Shown here: one piece after another, positions 24,101 through 36,933 of the stretch
How positions within the stretch are numbered: the first letter of the stretch is position 1
Layout of the letters: every line of letters begins with the position of its first letter
NCBI RefSeq assembly: GCF_026210795.1
Contig: NC_089433.1
Coordinates: forward strand, 992,001 to 1,056,000
Direction: 5' to 3'
Length of the DNA stretch: 64,000 nucleotides
Source of the DNA: Rhizophagus irregularis
Lineage: Eukaryota; Glomeromycota; Glomeromycetes; Glomerales; Glomeraceae
Made by a program: the position numbers and the translations under genes
Notes under the pieces: model-generated
Told to the model about the DNA's origin: nothing
What the model saw: only the letters and a program-made list of their open reading frames with translations
Database searches by the model: none

Positions 24101-25945
24101 TTTTTTTGAATTGTTTTCACATGACCATGACTTTATTTGATGTCAAAAATATACACGTGGCATACATAAACCCAATAACATATATTTTTGAAGCATACGC
24201 AATATAAAAGCCATACTATACCGCAATATATATATGCGTCATTGATTTCACATGCATTGTGACAGGTGATCAGTTGTCACATATCCCTTACACGAAAAAC
24301 ATGAATTATGTCCGAAAGTTCCATTTCAATGGCATCATTTGTCTGCAAGTGGTCTGGTACCGTACTCATTTAGAGCAACTACGGTTTAATACCCAGAAGG
24401 ATCTTGAAATTCACGTCAACATTGATTAGTCGATTTAAAGTAATTTAGGTAATAATTGAAGAGACTTGGCTTTCAAACTTAATTCTGCTACTTGGTCCAA
24501 AGTTCCTGCTCTCCTCGGACTAGTTTAATCTACACTTTAAGGCTTATATATTGCTTTTTCAAACGGTTCCGAAAAATTTGGCTTAAAAATAGTTTGATCC
24601 AATAGAGCCTGTGCATTTTGAAGTTGTTCAGCCCGTACAATCGCGTCATCTTGTTTCATAAGATTTATTTACGAGTTTAGGACCGCAAAGAAAAAAAATA
24701 ACATTTCTTATTTATTAAATTCGAAGCGTAGCGTAAATTTAGTGATCATGGGATGACATAAAGATTATCTAAACATATTTTGAAATTTAGTAAATAATAA
24801 ATTTAGTAAAATATAGGATTGGTGTTTGTCATCTGATCACACCCTCCTTTCTAAAGGCTGAGTGAATATCACAATGCTGCCCAGGTGATGAGTATATCAC
24901 GCCGCGACGCCGCGTATTAAAATTCGATATTCATGTGATGAATAATTTGCTTCGGACTTTATACATATAACTTTTCCGTTTCTTAGTCAAAAAATATTAT
25001 AAATTTATTGATTACTTTAAGAACTCAATATTATATGGTGATGGAATATATAATTTGTATGTTTATAAATTAATATGGCTACAGTATAAACTATATTGCT
25101 TACATATATTAATTTGAAGGCGAAAAAAAGTGGTGAAAGTTACGGTTTTATTTAAATAGAAGAGTCACAAAAACGTGCATGAAATCCTATTTGACTGCTG
25201 ATTCGTCTCTAATTTGGATAAATGGGTTTTGTTCCTCCGTTGCAGAAAAATCCTTTATTTGGTTAATATAAACGTCATAAAAAATGTTACTAACCTCATT
25301 TTATTGAGTGGGGGTTTTTTTTTTAAAAAAAAAATTCTTTTGAATATAAATCATCTCTAGAATAATTTTTGAGAAAATTCTTAAAATTTGGGGATAAGTC
25401 GGATAAGTCGGACTTGGGGACATACAAACTATACCTTATTTTTTTCATTTGAATTTTGTTTTTATAACCGTTTTTAGTAATTTTTTGCTTATTAATCTAA
25501 TCAAAAATAATCACTTATTTCTAAAAATATTTAAATATGGTAATTATGGTTATACACAAATTTCATAATAACCCTAATAAATTCTTAGAAACAAATGCAC
25601 AAAATTTTCACAATAAAAGATTTGCAGTAAAAAGAAAAAAAAAAGTGACCCATATGACGCATCATAAAAAAATCATTACCTAATTTTTCGAAAAATAACA
25701 TCGTTTTTTTTTCATTTTTGTAATTTATCCATTTTTTAACTAATTTATTAATTAATGAAATATAAACAATAATAATAAAAATAACTTTTATTGCAAATTC
25801 CACTTTGATTGGCATTTGTTGCTTTTGTTTTCTTTCTTTTTTGTAAATAACAATTAACCTGCGGTTCGGATTTGAAAATGATTTACACAATAACAATAAC
25901 ATTATTTTTCACACAATTTGGCCGTTTTGTGTAATATATAATTTT
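21131..25945. other. Long gene-poor stretch with relics
   Basis: No intact gene. Open stretches on the minus strand at 22215-21913 and 22744-22520 are not assigned. A 22-nt perfect hairpin lies at 23934-23955 (GTCAATCGAA, two-base loop, complement). The plus strand at 23557-23697 reads as a coding-like fragment (FQAPYGMLLHQEQSGLVLE) ending in TAA; the minus strand at 24660-24535 reads QDDAIVRAEQLQNAQALLDQ ending in TAA; neither is identified. A C12 homopolymer lies at 23088-23099. Confidence 0.4.
22434..22532 (+). repeat. Paired motif TTAAGTCATGAATGAAT, first pair
   Basis: The word attaaatttaagYcatgaatgaata occurs at 22434-22458 and 22506-22532. The same word occurs as another pair at 34771-34794 and 34804-34840. 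The shared sequence and the paired arrangement suggest a dispersed repeat. Confidence 0.55.
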
Positions 25946-25955
25946 TATATAAATA
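25946..25955 (+). promoter_or_regulatory. TATA box candidate of the 26-kb orphan gene
   Basis: TATATAAATA lies about 107 bp before ATG 26062; the space between is poly-A and pyrimidine-rich. Confidence 0.35.
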
Positions 25956-26061
25956 TTACCCCCATTTTTTCTTTTCTGACAAAAAAAAAAAACTTATTCA
26001 AAATATAAATTTAAATATTTCACTCATCTTTACAATTCATTATAAAGTCAACATTACATCA

Positions 26062-26553
26062 ATGCAGAATTATCAACCCATTTCCGCTCCTAAAACCGTC
26101 TCATACGGTTCATTTCAACAATATTCTTATTTTCCTGCGCGAGCAAATCCTTTCGCTCCACCACCTTCGAATTTCACACCGCAACCTCCAAAAGATTCTC
26201 CTAGTTCATCCGTAATTCATCCATTGCTTCCATTGCTTCACACTAATGAATTTTCCTATCGATTTCAAACTGAGTCCGATTCTTTAATCTATCAAGTTTT
26301 TTGCGAAAAGATTTCCGCAAAAATTTTAAATGAAACAATTAACAATAAATTAGAAGATGGCGAGCATATATTTTTCTATAGTCAAAGAAGTGACAACCAA
26401 ATATATAAAGTAACATGCAAATTAGATACTCCGAGATTTCTGACATTATATCAAAAAAAGAATCTCGAATTCAAATTGTCCACATATTTAAGCGATTACT
26501 TCATAATTGATTATGAAACATTAGTTCAGGTCCTTTTATACTGTATTAAATAA
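26062..26553 (+). CDS. Pro-rich orphan protein
   Basis: Single exon, 163 residues. Residues 1-55 are disordered-looking and rich in Pro, Ser, Tyr and Phe (FPARANPFAPPPSNFTPQPP). Residues 60-163 look folded, alternating charged and hydrophobic (FSYRFQTESDSLIYQVFCEK; EDGEHIFFYSQRSDNQIYKV), with no known domain recognised. No signal peptide or membrane helix. GC and codon use are typical of the coding exons here, unlike the low-complexity open frames around it. The frame ends in TAA shortly before a T10A12 tract at 26618. Function unknown. Confidence 0.6.
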   Translation: MQNYQPISAPKTVSYGSFQQYSYFPARANPFAPPPSNFTPQPPKDSPSSSVIHPLLPLLHTNEFSYRFQTESDSLIYQVFCEKISAKILNETINNKLEDGEHIFFYSQRSDNQIYKVTCKLDTPRFLTLYQKKNLEFKLSTYLSDYFIIDYETLVQVLLYCIK

Positions 26554-27734
26554 CTTCTAGATAAATGTTTTTTTAAACTGAAGAAAAATTTTTGCTTTAT
26601 TAATATTAATATAATCTTTTTTTTTTTAAAAAAAAAAAAGAAAGTAAGAAATAAGATAATAATATAATTATTATTTATAAGTTGGGTGAAATAAGGAAAA
26701 CTTTTTCGAGCCGGATGTTCTTTATATACGTATATATTTTCAAGAAATTTTCCCGAATTTGAAGAAAGTAAAACCATACTGTCAGTCCGGTTTTTTAAGT
26801 GTAACATTGACCATACGAGCTGGGAGTTGGAAGGATTGATTCGGATGATTAAGAAGGTCCTAACGAGAAAAAAATTAAAAAAATTTATATTTTTGCATTT
26901 TTACTTAGATAGTGTTTCAGTAGTCCTTTTTTTTTTTTTCTTTATTACTTATTTATTATATATTGATCTTAAATTTGATTCACAACATTCTATTCGACTT
27001 AATTTAGGTCGAAAAATCGACAAAATTTCGTGAGTTATTAAAATATTTTAATAACGAATAACGAAAAAAAATTTTCGCTTTCTATTAATTCATTTGTTAG
27101 CTAGCATATATTTAATCATAGCACATTTCGATAAAAAAAAAATAAAAAAAAAATTATTTTTTTCTGAACTCTGTAAAATTCGTATGATTAAGATGTTTGA
27201 ATATGCATTGTAACTAAACTAAACATTGGCTGAGCATTTATAAACATGATCGCAGTAATTAATAACATAAGATAATGCATATTAGCATACAAAATTTAAC
27301 TGTATTTATATATTATTTAAACATAATTATTAAATTAAGGCGTGTACATGAATATAAGTTGTTTTGTTCATCAAGCAATTCAAGCATGTATAAGTTGAAA
27401 TATGCACGTATGTGCTATTATCATGCATGCGTGAAAAGAGAATTATGTCTGAGTCTCAATGAAGTCTTTGTCTACAGAAGCAATAATCAGTGAAATAGGA
27501 AATATTAGAAGTTGATTATTAAGATCCAGCTGCAGAAGCTGATGAAATAATTGATCATATGTAAAATTTAAAAATCGATATAATAATAAAAATATTACAT
27601 ACTGTAAATGCGTTAATAATGTTAAAAAAAAATTTATATATGTGGCATAAGCATTAGCATATTTTTTTAGTCAATTGATCAGCTTTATTTTAATTTTAAA
27701 AAAAAATCTAATAATTTAAAAAAAAAAATTATTC

Positions 27735-27735
<1 letters not shown>
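26554..27735. other. Intergenic
   Basis: No gene supported. Poly-A/T tracts, including T10A12 at 26618-26639. Confidence 0.5.
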
Positions 27736-27765
<30 letters not shown>

Positions 27766-27847
27766 TGATAATGATAATGATAATAATGATAATAGTGATA
27801 ATAATAATAATAATAATAATATAATAATAATAATAATAATAACAATA
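27736..27847. repeat. AAT-type microsatellite
   Basis: Almost pure (AAT)n/(ATA)n with a few GAT interruptions, ending about 20 bp beyond the 3' end of the Myb-like gene. Confidence 0.95.
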
Positions 27848-27867
27848 ATTCTTTAATCTAAATCTTA

Positions 27868-28601
27868 TTAATAAGGTCTCATTCTATACGCTTCTCTAAA
27901 TTTATGTTCTATACGAGGTTCTAATACGGTTAACTTTTCAATTCCATTATTTTTTAAGGCTTCTTTACCTTCTTTATTTTGTTCAACAATTTTAACATAT
28001 TTATTTATATAATATCTTTTATTTGGATGCCAAAAATTCCTAACCTTATTCTCAGAATGTGTCCTACCGAATTCTTTTTCTAAATCATGGATTATACATT
28101 TCCAAAGTATAGTGTCAGATGCTTTATATACATGAGCTCGACTAACGATAAAATCTTTTTCTTCATCTGTCAACGGACTTTTACATACTATTAAATAATA
28201 AATATTAGTTATCAAATTATTGATGCTGATCAACATTATTTCTCGAACTTTCGTTATCAAGACATATAGATTTTACTTACGACGCGGATCAAGATAATTT
28301 TTCCATCTGAAATTGAAAATGAATTATCAATCTCATATCAAAAAAAAAAAGGAAAAAAAATTATTTATATAAACTAACCGACAACATATTTGGCTTCCGG
28401 TATAATTTGGAACAAATCTACTAACCCTTGAATACCGATCACGATAACTTTTAAACTGTTCCATGTAATAGGTTATAAGCATATCACTCTATATAAAAAA
28501 AAATAAAAAAAATAATAATAAATTAATTAAATTTCTATTTAAAATAATAATATTATTATTATATTTAAATTAATATGCATTACTCTTTTATCGAATATCA
28601 T
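27868..28601 (-). CDS. Myb-like (two-repeat) DNA-binding protein
   Basis: Four exons on the minus strand: 28601-28584 (18 nt), 28488-28379, 28306-28281 (26 nt) and 28187-27868, with GT-AG introns of 95, 72 and 93 bp in matching phases; 157 residues. The joined protein shows a first Myb-type repeat ending in YSRVSRFVPNYTGSQICCRW then KNYLDPR, and a second starting KSPLTDEEKDFIVSRAH and running through LEKEFGRTHSENKVRNFWH. These match the layout of Myb repeats, in which TG.QC..RW.N.LDP links repeat 1 to repeat 2, though the first tryptophans of the repeats are replaced (S-P-L for S-P-W). A nuclear transcription-factor role is inferred. The N-terminus is short; repeat 1 lacks its usual first residues, so an upstream exon may be missing. 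Confidence 0.7.
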
Positions 28602-31600
28602 TTCTTTTGCAGAAAAAAAAAATAAAAGGATCAAAACGAAAAAAAAAGTGAATTAAAAAAAATGTTTTAAAAAAAAAGTTTTCATACTTCATAGATTTGA
28701 CCTCATATTTATTATAAAATTTATCGAGAATCTAGTCTTGATTAGTTTTGAATTTCCAAGTAAATGACAAGAAATTTTGTAAACACAAAAACAACAAGTA
28801 TCAACTTCAATCTTGAATTATTCTTAAAACGTATTTCATTTAAAATTCGAAGTTACCATTTTCGATGATCGTCAAAAAAAAAAACGTGAACACAAAAAAA
28901 AAATAAAAGAAAAAAGAAAATAACGAATCGAATCGCGTTCATTATCATTTTTTGAACTTGAGCGATAAAAATAAATCTAAAGATTTTAAAGGTATATATA
29001 TATAAGTATAATACATAGAAAGGTTCCTTTTCATTAATTAAAAAAAGTGTAATATTTAATATATGATGCTGTTTCCCGGGAAATGAAGGGGCTTAAAAAA
29101 AAATTTTGATCAACGTTACATGATCATTAATTTAGTAATTTATTTTAAAATATCGAATTTTTTATATTGATTTCACAAGTTCACTTAAGATTTTAATGTT
29201 AACTTGTTTTGAAATAAAAAGGTGCTAAATTAAAATTTTATCAGACCCTTACATCGATCGCAATCAAAGTGAAAATGCCCATTAAATGATGCCATTTATT
29301 AATATATTATGCTGTAATATCAGTCATCATCGGTTTTAATAATATTTTTGAGCATTATTTTTTATCTGTTCTTCGTCCTGAGAGGTTTTTCATGGAAATC
29401 GCAACGGAATCTACAATAATGATGTTCCTCAGCAGTCTCTACAGAAGAACTTGCTCCTTAAAAGAAGTAGATTCCTTTATAATTTACAAAAAAAAGGAAA
29501 GAAATTCTTACCAAAGAAGGACAGTAATGAAAATCAATTCTCAAAAACTTTGTATGCTTATTTTGTAGCTTTTTATAACTTTAGCTTAATCAATGTTATA
29601 TTTTCATAACAACTTTTCGATAAAAAATTATTGTCGTTTGAAATATATGTAACTAGTTCACGGCAATACAATATTTTCTTTTCGTGAGTATTTGACAGAT
29701 GATCTAAATTTAAGTGCGATTGTAACAATTATCATTAGCCTTTACGATTTTTTTCGATCGCTTAAGACTTTCGATTAAAATGTCGTTAAAAAATTCAAAA
29801 ATTTTGAAATTTTTGGAATTATTAATTTTTGATACGAGAATTTTGATTGGGTAGGAGATTCATTTCATTATTATTACGAAAGGCTTGTTACACAATTAGC
29901 ATTAGTTAAGAATTCTGCACGTATGAAGATAATGAAATAACAATTTTCTAAAACATCATAGAATTTCAAGTTATTTTTTTTAAAAAAAAAAAATTCGTAA
30001 AGCAATTAACATGCCGCATGTTTTAATGACATGGCAAAAAAGAGTATAATTAATAAAATAATATGAGCGTAATAAAAAATTTATTTAATTGGTCCGAAAA
30101 ATGATACAACATTTATTAGCTGTTAGCTTCGCGTCTGATACTATATTTATTACGTATATATATAAATTTTTCAATAATGTAAATAAATATATAAGAATTA
30201 TATAAAATAAAAAGAAAAGCCAATTACAGGTTTATTATCTTGTTAAAAAGTTGTTGTTTGTTTACTGTATGAGGGTGAAGAAGGGGCTAAATTATTTATT
30301 GTGTTTTGTTTATTTTTCATTTTCGTTTAATATCGATGGGCGGAAAAGGCGATGCACATCCGGAATTTAAAATCCAGGATTTTTTTATGCAAACGTCTTT
30401 GTTGCTTTTGTTGCTTTTGTTGTTTTGTACTCACAAGCCTTCAGGGATTACCAAATTCGGTTTGATAAACCCTGGGCTTAACCCATTTTTCATGAATTAA
30501 CCGGTTATATATTAAAATTCGGCTGCGTAAAATTTATGGCGATCATTTTCTACCACACCCCGTCACCCCGCCATGATGAACTTTGATAGTGTCTCATCTA
30601 ACCTTCATATACAATAAATACCCAATTACAGGTTGACTATTATACTTTATTAAATTAAATTATTATTATTTTAAGTCCTCTTTTAAATTGGAGAATTATA
30701 TTATATATACTGCGTGTATATATAAAAGAAAATGTCTCTTTTTGTTATTAAATATTTCTTTTTATTAACAGTTAACGTTAATATTTCGTTTATTAATATC
30801 AAAAATATGGGATTTCGATTGGGACAAAAGATCATCGCAGCATATAATTTAATACCATTGAAAAGATATATTATAAAAACTTTACTACACGTTCGAATTT
30901 TTCTTAGAGTTTGAAATGATATTCTGATTCAAATTGGCCATTTTGAGATTATCATTTGACGTGGATCAGGATTTGTAAATTTTTTTTTAGATATTTTTTC
31001 TTTGCGAAAGGATTCAAAATAGAAACTTTCTGATTTATATTACGCGTATAAATAATATTAATAAATCACCTCATAATTATTTAAATCTTTGAAGCACAGC
31101 CAAGATCTCAATCTTCTTTCGAGAGATCACACTGAATTCACGCCTGAATAATATAACAATATATACTTTTTTAATTTATCAAATAAAATCATATGTAATT
31201 CAAATGTAATGTGAGACGAGACTGACGAATTGATTATAATACTGATATGATGTCAGGATTGATTATCAGTATTGATTGTATATTTTCGTCTGTTCATTTT
31301 CTGTTTTTCTGATTAACGATATTTATCAATAACGTTTCTATCGAATACGTACGTGTAAAATATATGTTCACATGATTTACATAATTGTGTTACATGATTT
31401 GGTCGTTTTTCGTGTGTCAATAGTACTAACCTCAAATGGCTAAATTCTCATGATTACATGAAGTTAGTTGATTATTTTGGGGTAAAAACATCTGTTTAAC
31501 CCAAATCCTAATGTGGGAATTGGTGAAGGTTTGTAACATTGGTCAGAATCTTCGTTTCATATTCTCACGAATTCCTAAAGATTCATTTTATTTTATTATT

Positions 31601-32520
31601 TTATTTTTTTCCTCGCCAAAATATTTTTAACCAATAAAAAGGACACTTTTTGTAGCTTACGCTACACGCACAATGGTTATGTCAACAAAAAAACCACTAT
31701 GTTTTTCTTTTTAATCTTGAAATGTAAACTGAGATTCATTCTTTTCTGTGGGATTTAACTGAACCAACGCCTGAATATAATAATTGTACTTTAATATGAC
31801 TTATTTAAAGTAAGTAGTAGACGGGTTATTTTAATGAGTGCTTGTAGTATATACGTATAAAGATAAAGACAGTTGTATTAACGTAATCACACTTAATAAA
31901 ATTACTATATAGCAGACGGGATTAAAAACAGATGGTCTGATTAAGTACATGTAGAGAAAGTATATACTTTCTCGAGTGAATTGATTTCTTACAACTTATC
32001 AAATATATTGGCAAAGGTCTCTATGGGTCAGGAGTGGCTCCATCACAAATCTAAATTATAACTCTTGCGGGGTTGATAAGCGTCTCTTTAATTTATGTCC
32101 GTTGATGATTTCGGTAAATTTATAATTAATTATTTATATTTAATTAATTATGATACACTTTACATTCTACTGAAATAATAATTTTCGCATGATCTATGTA
32201 TATCACGCTTCTAGCGCTAACCTCGGAAGTCTAAATTTCTTGCGATTGTAAGCGAAGATCTTTTTCAGTAAGTTAACTAATTTTGTGAACGAATCATTTG
32301 AATATATAACTTTTTTTTTTTTATTATATCCTTTTAATTTGAAAAGCAGTTCTGATTGGTGAGAAGATAAGCTAAATATGCCAAAGATCTCGCTCTTTTT
32401 AGGGATTAAAAGATTGTCAAGTATCATAAGGCCTAATTGAATCACGCTTGAAATATATGTTAATGGTTACTATCATTATTTATACATGTATGTTATTTAG
32501 TTTACTCTGTTTAAATTTTT
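28602..32520. other. Long gene-poor stretch
   Basis: No gene supported. A TTGTTGCTTT-type short tandem repeat lies at 30395-30425 and a T8A12 tract at 29974-29993. Two copies of actgaaYYMacgcctgaata occur near 31130 and 31758. Confidence 0.45.
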
Positions 32521-32523
32521 GTT

Positions 32524-32733
32524 TTGTATTTTAACATACGTTCGATAACAAATTATCATACATTTTGGTATAATTTGGTTGTGTCTATACGACCATTTGA
32601 AAGATACGTAACGCGTTTAAAGCGCTCGTCGACATCAGGAAGCGGAGTTTGTGAGTCGCCATTTCGGCGATTGTTAGTAGGGGTGGGTTTTGGGCTGCTA
32701 GCTGGCATCTTGGCAAAATGTGTGATTTTATAA
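32524..32733 (+). other. Small open frame with hydrophobic C-terminus, doubtful
   Basis: Frame of 69 codons; the second half is GC-richer than its surroundings and encodes a basic stretch (RPFERYVTRLKRSS) followed by a hydrophobic segment (LLVGVGFGLLAGILAKCVIL). No family recognised and the first half is not coding-like. Could be a relic exon. Confidence 0.25.
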
Positions 32734-33002
32734 ATCGAGTAAGTTTTCTTTTTTTTTAAATTTGATTATTCTGTATTTATTTCTAAGAGATAGATATATA
32801 TTTATTTATTTACAAATGAAATTTAACTTCGGACAGAAAAAAAAATTAATTCAAAATTTCTAGTGACAACTCATAATTTCTACTATAATTTAAGGTAAAG
32901 GGTAAAGGAATTAAAAACTATGTAATATATAACAAAGGGTATAATTTATGACTATTATCTGCACTAAATTTGACAATTTCTGTAGAAAAGACGCGGACAG
33001 GG

Positions 33003-33300
33003 AAAAGGGAAGAGAAAAGACGAGGGAAAAAGGGATAGACGAGGGAAGGAATAGACGAGGGAAAAAGGAATAGACGGGGAAGAAGGGATAGACGAGGGAA
33101 GAAGAAATAGACGAGGGAAGAAGGGATAGACGAGGGAAGAAGGGATAGACGAGGGAAGAAGGGATAGACGAGGGAAGAAGGGATAGACGAGGGAAGGAAT
33201 AGGCGAGGGAAGGAATAGACGAGGGAAAAAGGAATAGACGGGGAAGAAGGGATAGACGAGGGAAGAAGAGATAGACGAGAGAAAAAGGAATAGACAAGGG
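33003..33300. repeat. Minisatellite, about 20-22-bp unit
   Basis: About 14 tandem units of gggatagacgagggaagaa with small length variants (aaggaatagacg, ggaatagacgagg). Arrays with blocks in the same variant order suggest unequal exchange. The two long Ser/Phe/Pro-rich minus-strand frames over it are repeat translations. Confidence 0.9.
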
Positions 33301-33318
33301 GGAAGGAGAGATGATTAA

Positions 33319-33690
33319 TCGGACACACGGTTGCTAGTTCTCTTACGAACGCAGAAACAACCACTGATAAAAAGTCGGACACAAACCATGAAATCGTGTC
33401 CATCACCGATACCTGAAATGTCTCAGAGTCAACTTCATCACCATCCCAAACTTCGTCGTCGCCGTACGCACGGTCGCTAATTCTCTAACAAACGCAGAAA
33501 ATCAGTCCGAAATCGGACACACGGTCGCTAGTTCTCTAACAAATGAAGAACCAACAACTGACGGTCGCCAGTTCTCGGACAAATGACGAGATAACAAGTC
33601 AGATGGTTGCTAGTTCTCTTACGAACGCAGAACCAAAATCTTCAGTCGGACACGGTTGCTAGATCTCTAACAAACGATGAAACGTCAATA
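33319..33690 (-). repeat. Longer repeat with coding-like unit (FVRELATV)
   Basis: Six diverged copies of a unit containing cggtYgctagttctctYacRaac, roughly 43-60 bp apart except for one longer gap. On the minus strand each copy reads S-(S/A)-FVRELATV, in changing frames with stops between. The first copy is preceded by a coding-like stretch (minus 33470-33350) reading DEVWDGDEVDSETFQVS then MDTISWFVSDFLSVVV. This looks like a decayed repeat-containing gene. Confidence 0.6.
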
Positions 33691-33699
33691 GCTTGTTGT

Positions 33700-36600
33700 A
33701 ATTGGAGAGATCAGACCAATTTTTGAAATTTTCAAAATTAATATTAAATGTTAAAATAATTTTTTTCATTTATCTCTTTATTAATCCTAAGAATAAAATG
33801 TCAATTTTCTGGGCTTGTTTTAAGAAAAAAAAATTAAAAAAAAATATATGTATATAAAAAAAATATTATATTTATATATTTTAAATAATAGACCAATAGT
33901 TTAATTTCTTGATGGTAGAGCAAATAATAGTAAACTATTTTGAGGTTGATTGAAGTACGATATTATACTTACTTTATGCATGATTGCATGTTCTACAGTA
34001 CGTATAAGTTCATTAATTGTATGTCGATCGCTATAAAATTATCGTAAATGATTGTATAGATAGTGATTTCCTATATTTGTTGTATTGTTTAAAAAAAGAA
34101 AGACGTATAACAAAAAGATGATGATTGACCGTTCTGAAAAACGCCGATATGCATTTAACAAATTATCAATGAGTTGTCATTTTGAACTAGATAAAATCAA
34201 TACATTTTTTTTACCCCAAAATTATTCGTATTGACAATTTCATACCCTTTTTTTTTTAAAAAAAAAAGGGAGGGGGCTTAATTTAAGCAACAAAAGATAA
34301 CAAATGACCAACGCCAGTATGCATTGAGTTAAAATATCAATGTTGAAAAATTTCAAAAGTTCTCATGACACTTTTTTTTGTGTGTGGGAGTAAATTATGT
34401 AATACATTTCTTGATACCATTGTCCATTGATTCCATAAATTGAAAAACTAAAAAAACATTAGTCAAATAACGTTACACATGTTTGAATTTTTATTAATTG
34501 CGTATTTCGAAGATCCTATTGTTCTTTACAATATATTCTAGAACAAAACTTGATTTTGGTCCACATTAGTATTATTTTATCCCGCGATATAACATTAACC
34601 TATAATTCAGGATATAATATTTTATTATCATTTACCGGAACGAAAAAATTATAATTTTAAAAAAGAGCAAAATATTTTTTTTCCTAAAGTATAGATCATT
34701 TTTTTATTATTCAAAACTTTGACAATATTAATTCAAAAATTGACAAGTTTTTAATTATCATACATAGATTATTAAATTTTTAAGTCATGAATGATATATA
34801 GATTATTAAATTTTTTTTTAAGTCATGAATGAATGAATACACAAAAATTAAAAGAAAAAATCAAAAGATTTAACCATCAACTGAAGTCGACAATCTTCAA
34901 TTTCTTAATAAATCAAATGATTTTGATATTATCAATTCATAAACCCATCCAAGTAAACCATTCTCTTGTATTTTAATCTAAAAGTCTTCTTTAAACTTTG
35001 AACTCTTTCATATTTAAAAGGAAAGAGTATTAGAACATTGAACTATTTATTTACTCGAGATGAGAATATCACATCGTAATAAGAATTCCATTATTTCGTG
35101 ATTGATAATGATGGTATCAAGTAAGTACTCTCCCTTAACATATTTTCATTCCGTATTTTAGTTACTACCTAGTTGTGACCTTTATGATTATGAAAAGGTA
35201 GCAGCAGGTTTTTCTTCGTATCGCATACATTTGTATACTGTATATATTACGATCAAACACGTCCAAGACTTCAATAACGTGTTATTTTTGATCCATAAAT
35301 TAACGCATTTTTTTTTTTGCTTTCATATGGAGTATCAATGAGACAAGCGTATGCGCGAAATTGAAGGAAGGAAAGTACGTAATTATATATTTTGTTTAAA
35401 TGAGCGAAAAAGGTTCATTTAATAAAAAGAAAAACCATTGATTTAAATGGTTTAATAAAAGAATTTATGCTATTTTTTCATAAAGTGTTTAAAATTGGTG
35501 ACAAATTAATATGAAAATTATTAATTTGTAATTGTTATTTTAGGGAAGACGTTTGAAAATTCGTCAATAGTTTGCTCGCCCCAAAAAATTTCCTGGGATG
35601 CTGGGAAAAACTCTGATAAATGATCATTTTTCTAGTTTTTACTCCAAAAAAACTCCGACATGTGATCAATTTTCTAAAAAATTTTTCATAGGGAATTCGT
35701 TATCGTCAACATTTGTGACAAGAGTCCAATCAAGATTATTTTGAGCCATATTATGAAGAAATATCATAGTAACAGGTGTTTATAATTTGTATAAAAAAAA
35801 ATTTGGACGGAATATTTTTTTGCTTTCGTAATTTTTTTTTTTTTAATTAATGTAGGAGCAGTTTTTTAGATTGAATAAAATTTTTTTTATGAATAAAGAT
35901 ATTTTGGTTATTTGATAGATTGTTTTTTCTTTTTAAAAAGTGCCATTGTTTGCAATTAGTTTAGGAAAAGTAATTTTGCAGTTTTGAGATATAAGTGAAT
36001 TTTTATATAAATGTGCATATTTAATTTTTTAGTGAAATTGTTGAAATTTCGCTAGGAATCTTTATAGGAAATCATTCGGCAACCGTGCGATTCGATTTGA
36101 GCGTAAAGAAAAACTTCAACAATGCGTTACAATAAAACGCATAATTGTCGCGAGTCGCGACTGAGGACAAAAACAAAAAAAATGTGTTGTATAATTATTT
36201 TTGAGAGAAAAAAATATTTGTAGATAAATGCGCAATCGTCTTTATTACTTGGTCTATGGCAATATATAAATAATCGACTATCTTACAAAATCATAAAGGG
36301 GACTGTTTTGGTTAGCGTAAAAACAGATATACAGATAAAAAACAGTGTTAACAAAGGTCATTAATATACTGGTTAAAGTTTTGAATAACATCTTATTTAA
36401 CTTTTCATTATAAATTAACAAAGAAAAATATGCTGTGAAAAAATTGAAGTGCATTATGGACCCTCCCCCTTTTTTTTAAAAAAAAAATCGTATGATTAAA
36501 TTATTCATCAAAAAAATTTGTACTATTTAAGTTAGTAAAGATTGATCATTCTGTAGTACCGATTGTTATCGAGTTTTTTATGTGAATGAGCCCTTTTTTG

Positions 36601-36930
36601 ATCTGAAATTCCGGATTCAAATCCTGATCTGTTTTTTTATGTAACTGAAAGAAAAAAACTAATAAAAAAACAATCAAAAAAGATGCATGATGACTCATTT
36701 AAAAATTTGATTCGTGTAAATCCGAAGATGATAAAAAAAAAAAGGTTCATTTAGGTCTAAACAAGCCGTAGATTTTCAAAAACCCCTTTGTCAATGAAGT
36801 AAACTCATTTCTATCTTTGGTCACATGGTTTTACCATAATTTTGCATCATTTATGATTTTGTAAGCTTTTTTCTCTGAAGAAATTCTGTTTAGAAAAATG
36901 TCATAGTACGACTCCATCCTTAGGTAAAAT
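33700..36930. other. Gene-poor stretch
   Basis: No gene supported. Contains T10A10 flanked by CCC/GGG at 34245-34270, T8A10 at 36470-36487 and the second pair of the AAGTCATGAATGAAT motif (34771-34840). Confidence 0.45.
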
Positions 36931-36933
36931 CAG

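Noticed and set aside
25585-25902. 105-codon minus-strand frame divergent from the 26-kb gene
   Set aside because: Low-complexity Ile/Lys/Phe composition typical of AT-rich non-coding DNA, no domain, no TATA support.
27736-27847. Possible CRISPR-like array
   Set aside because: It is a simple AAT microsatellite with no spacers; no CRISPR array exists anywhere in the window.
32911-33406. Two long overlapping Ser/Leu/Pro-rich minus-strand frames
   Set aside because: They translate the 20-22-bp minisatellite in different frames; only the part beyond 33340 looks coding-like.
36600-36640. tRNA-like 3' end (ccggattcaaatcc) followed by a T run
   Set aside because: Only a 4-bp stem can form; no anticodon or D arm upstream.
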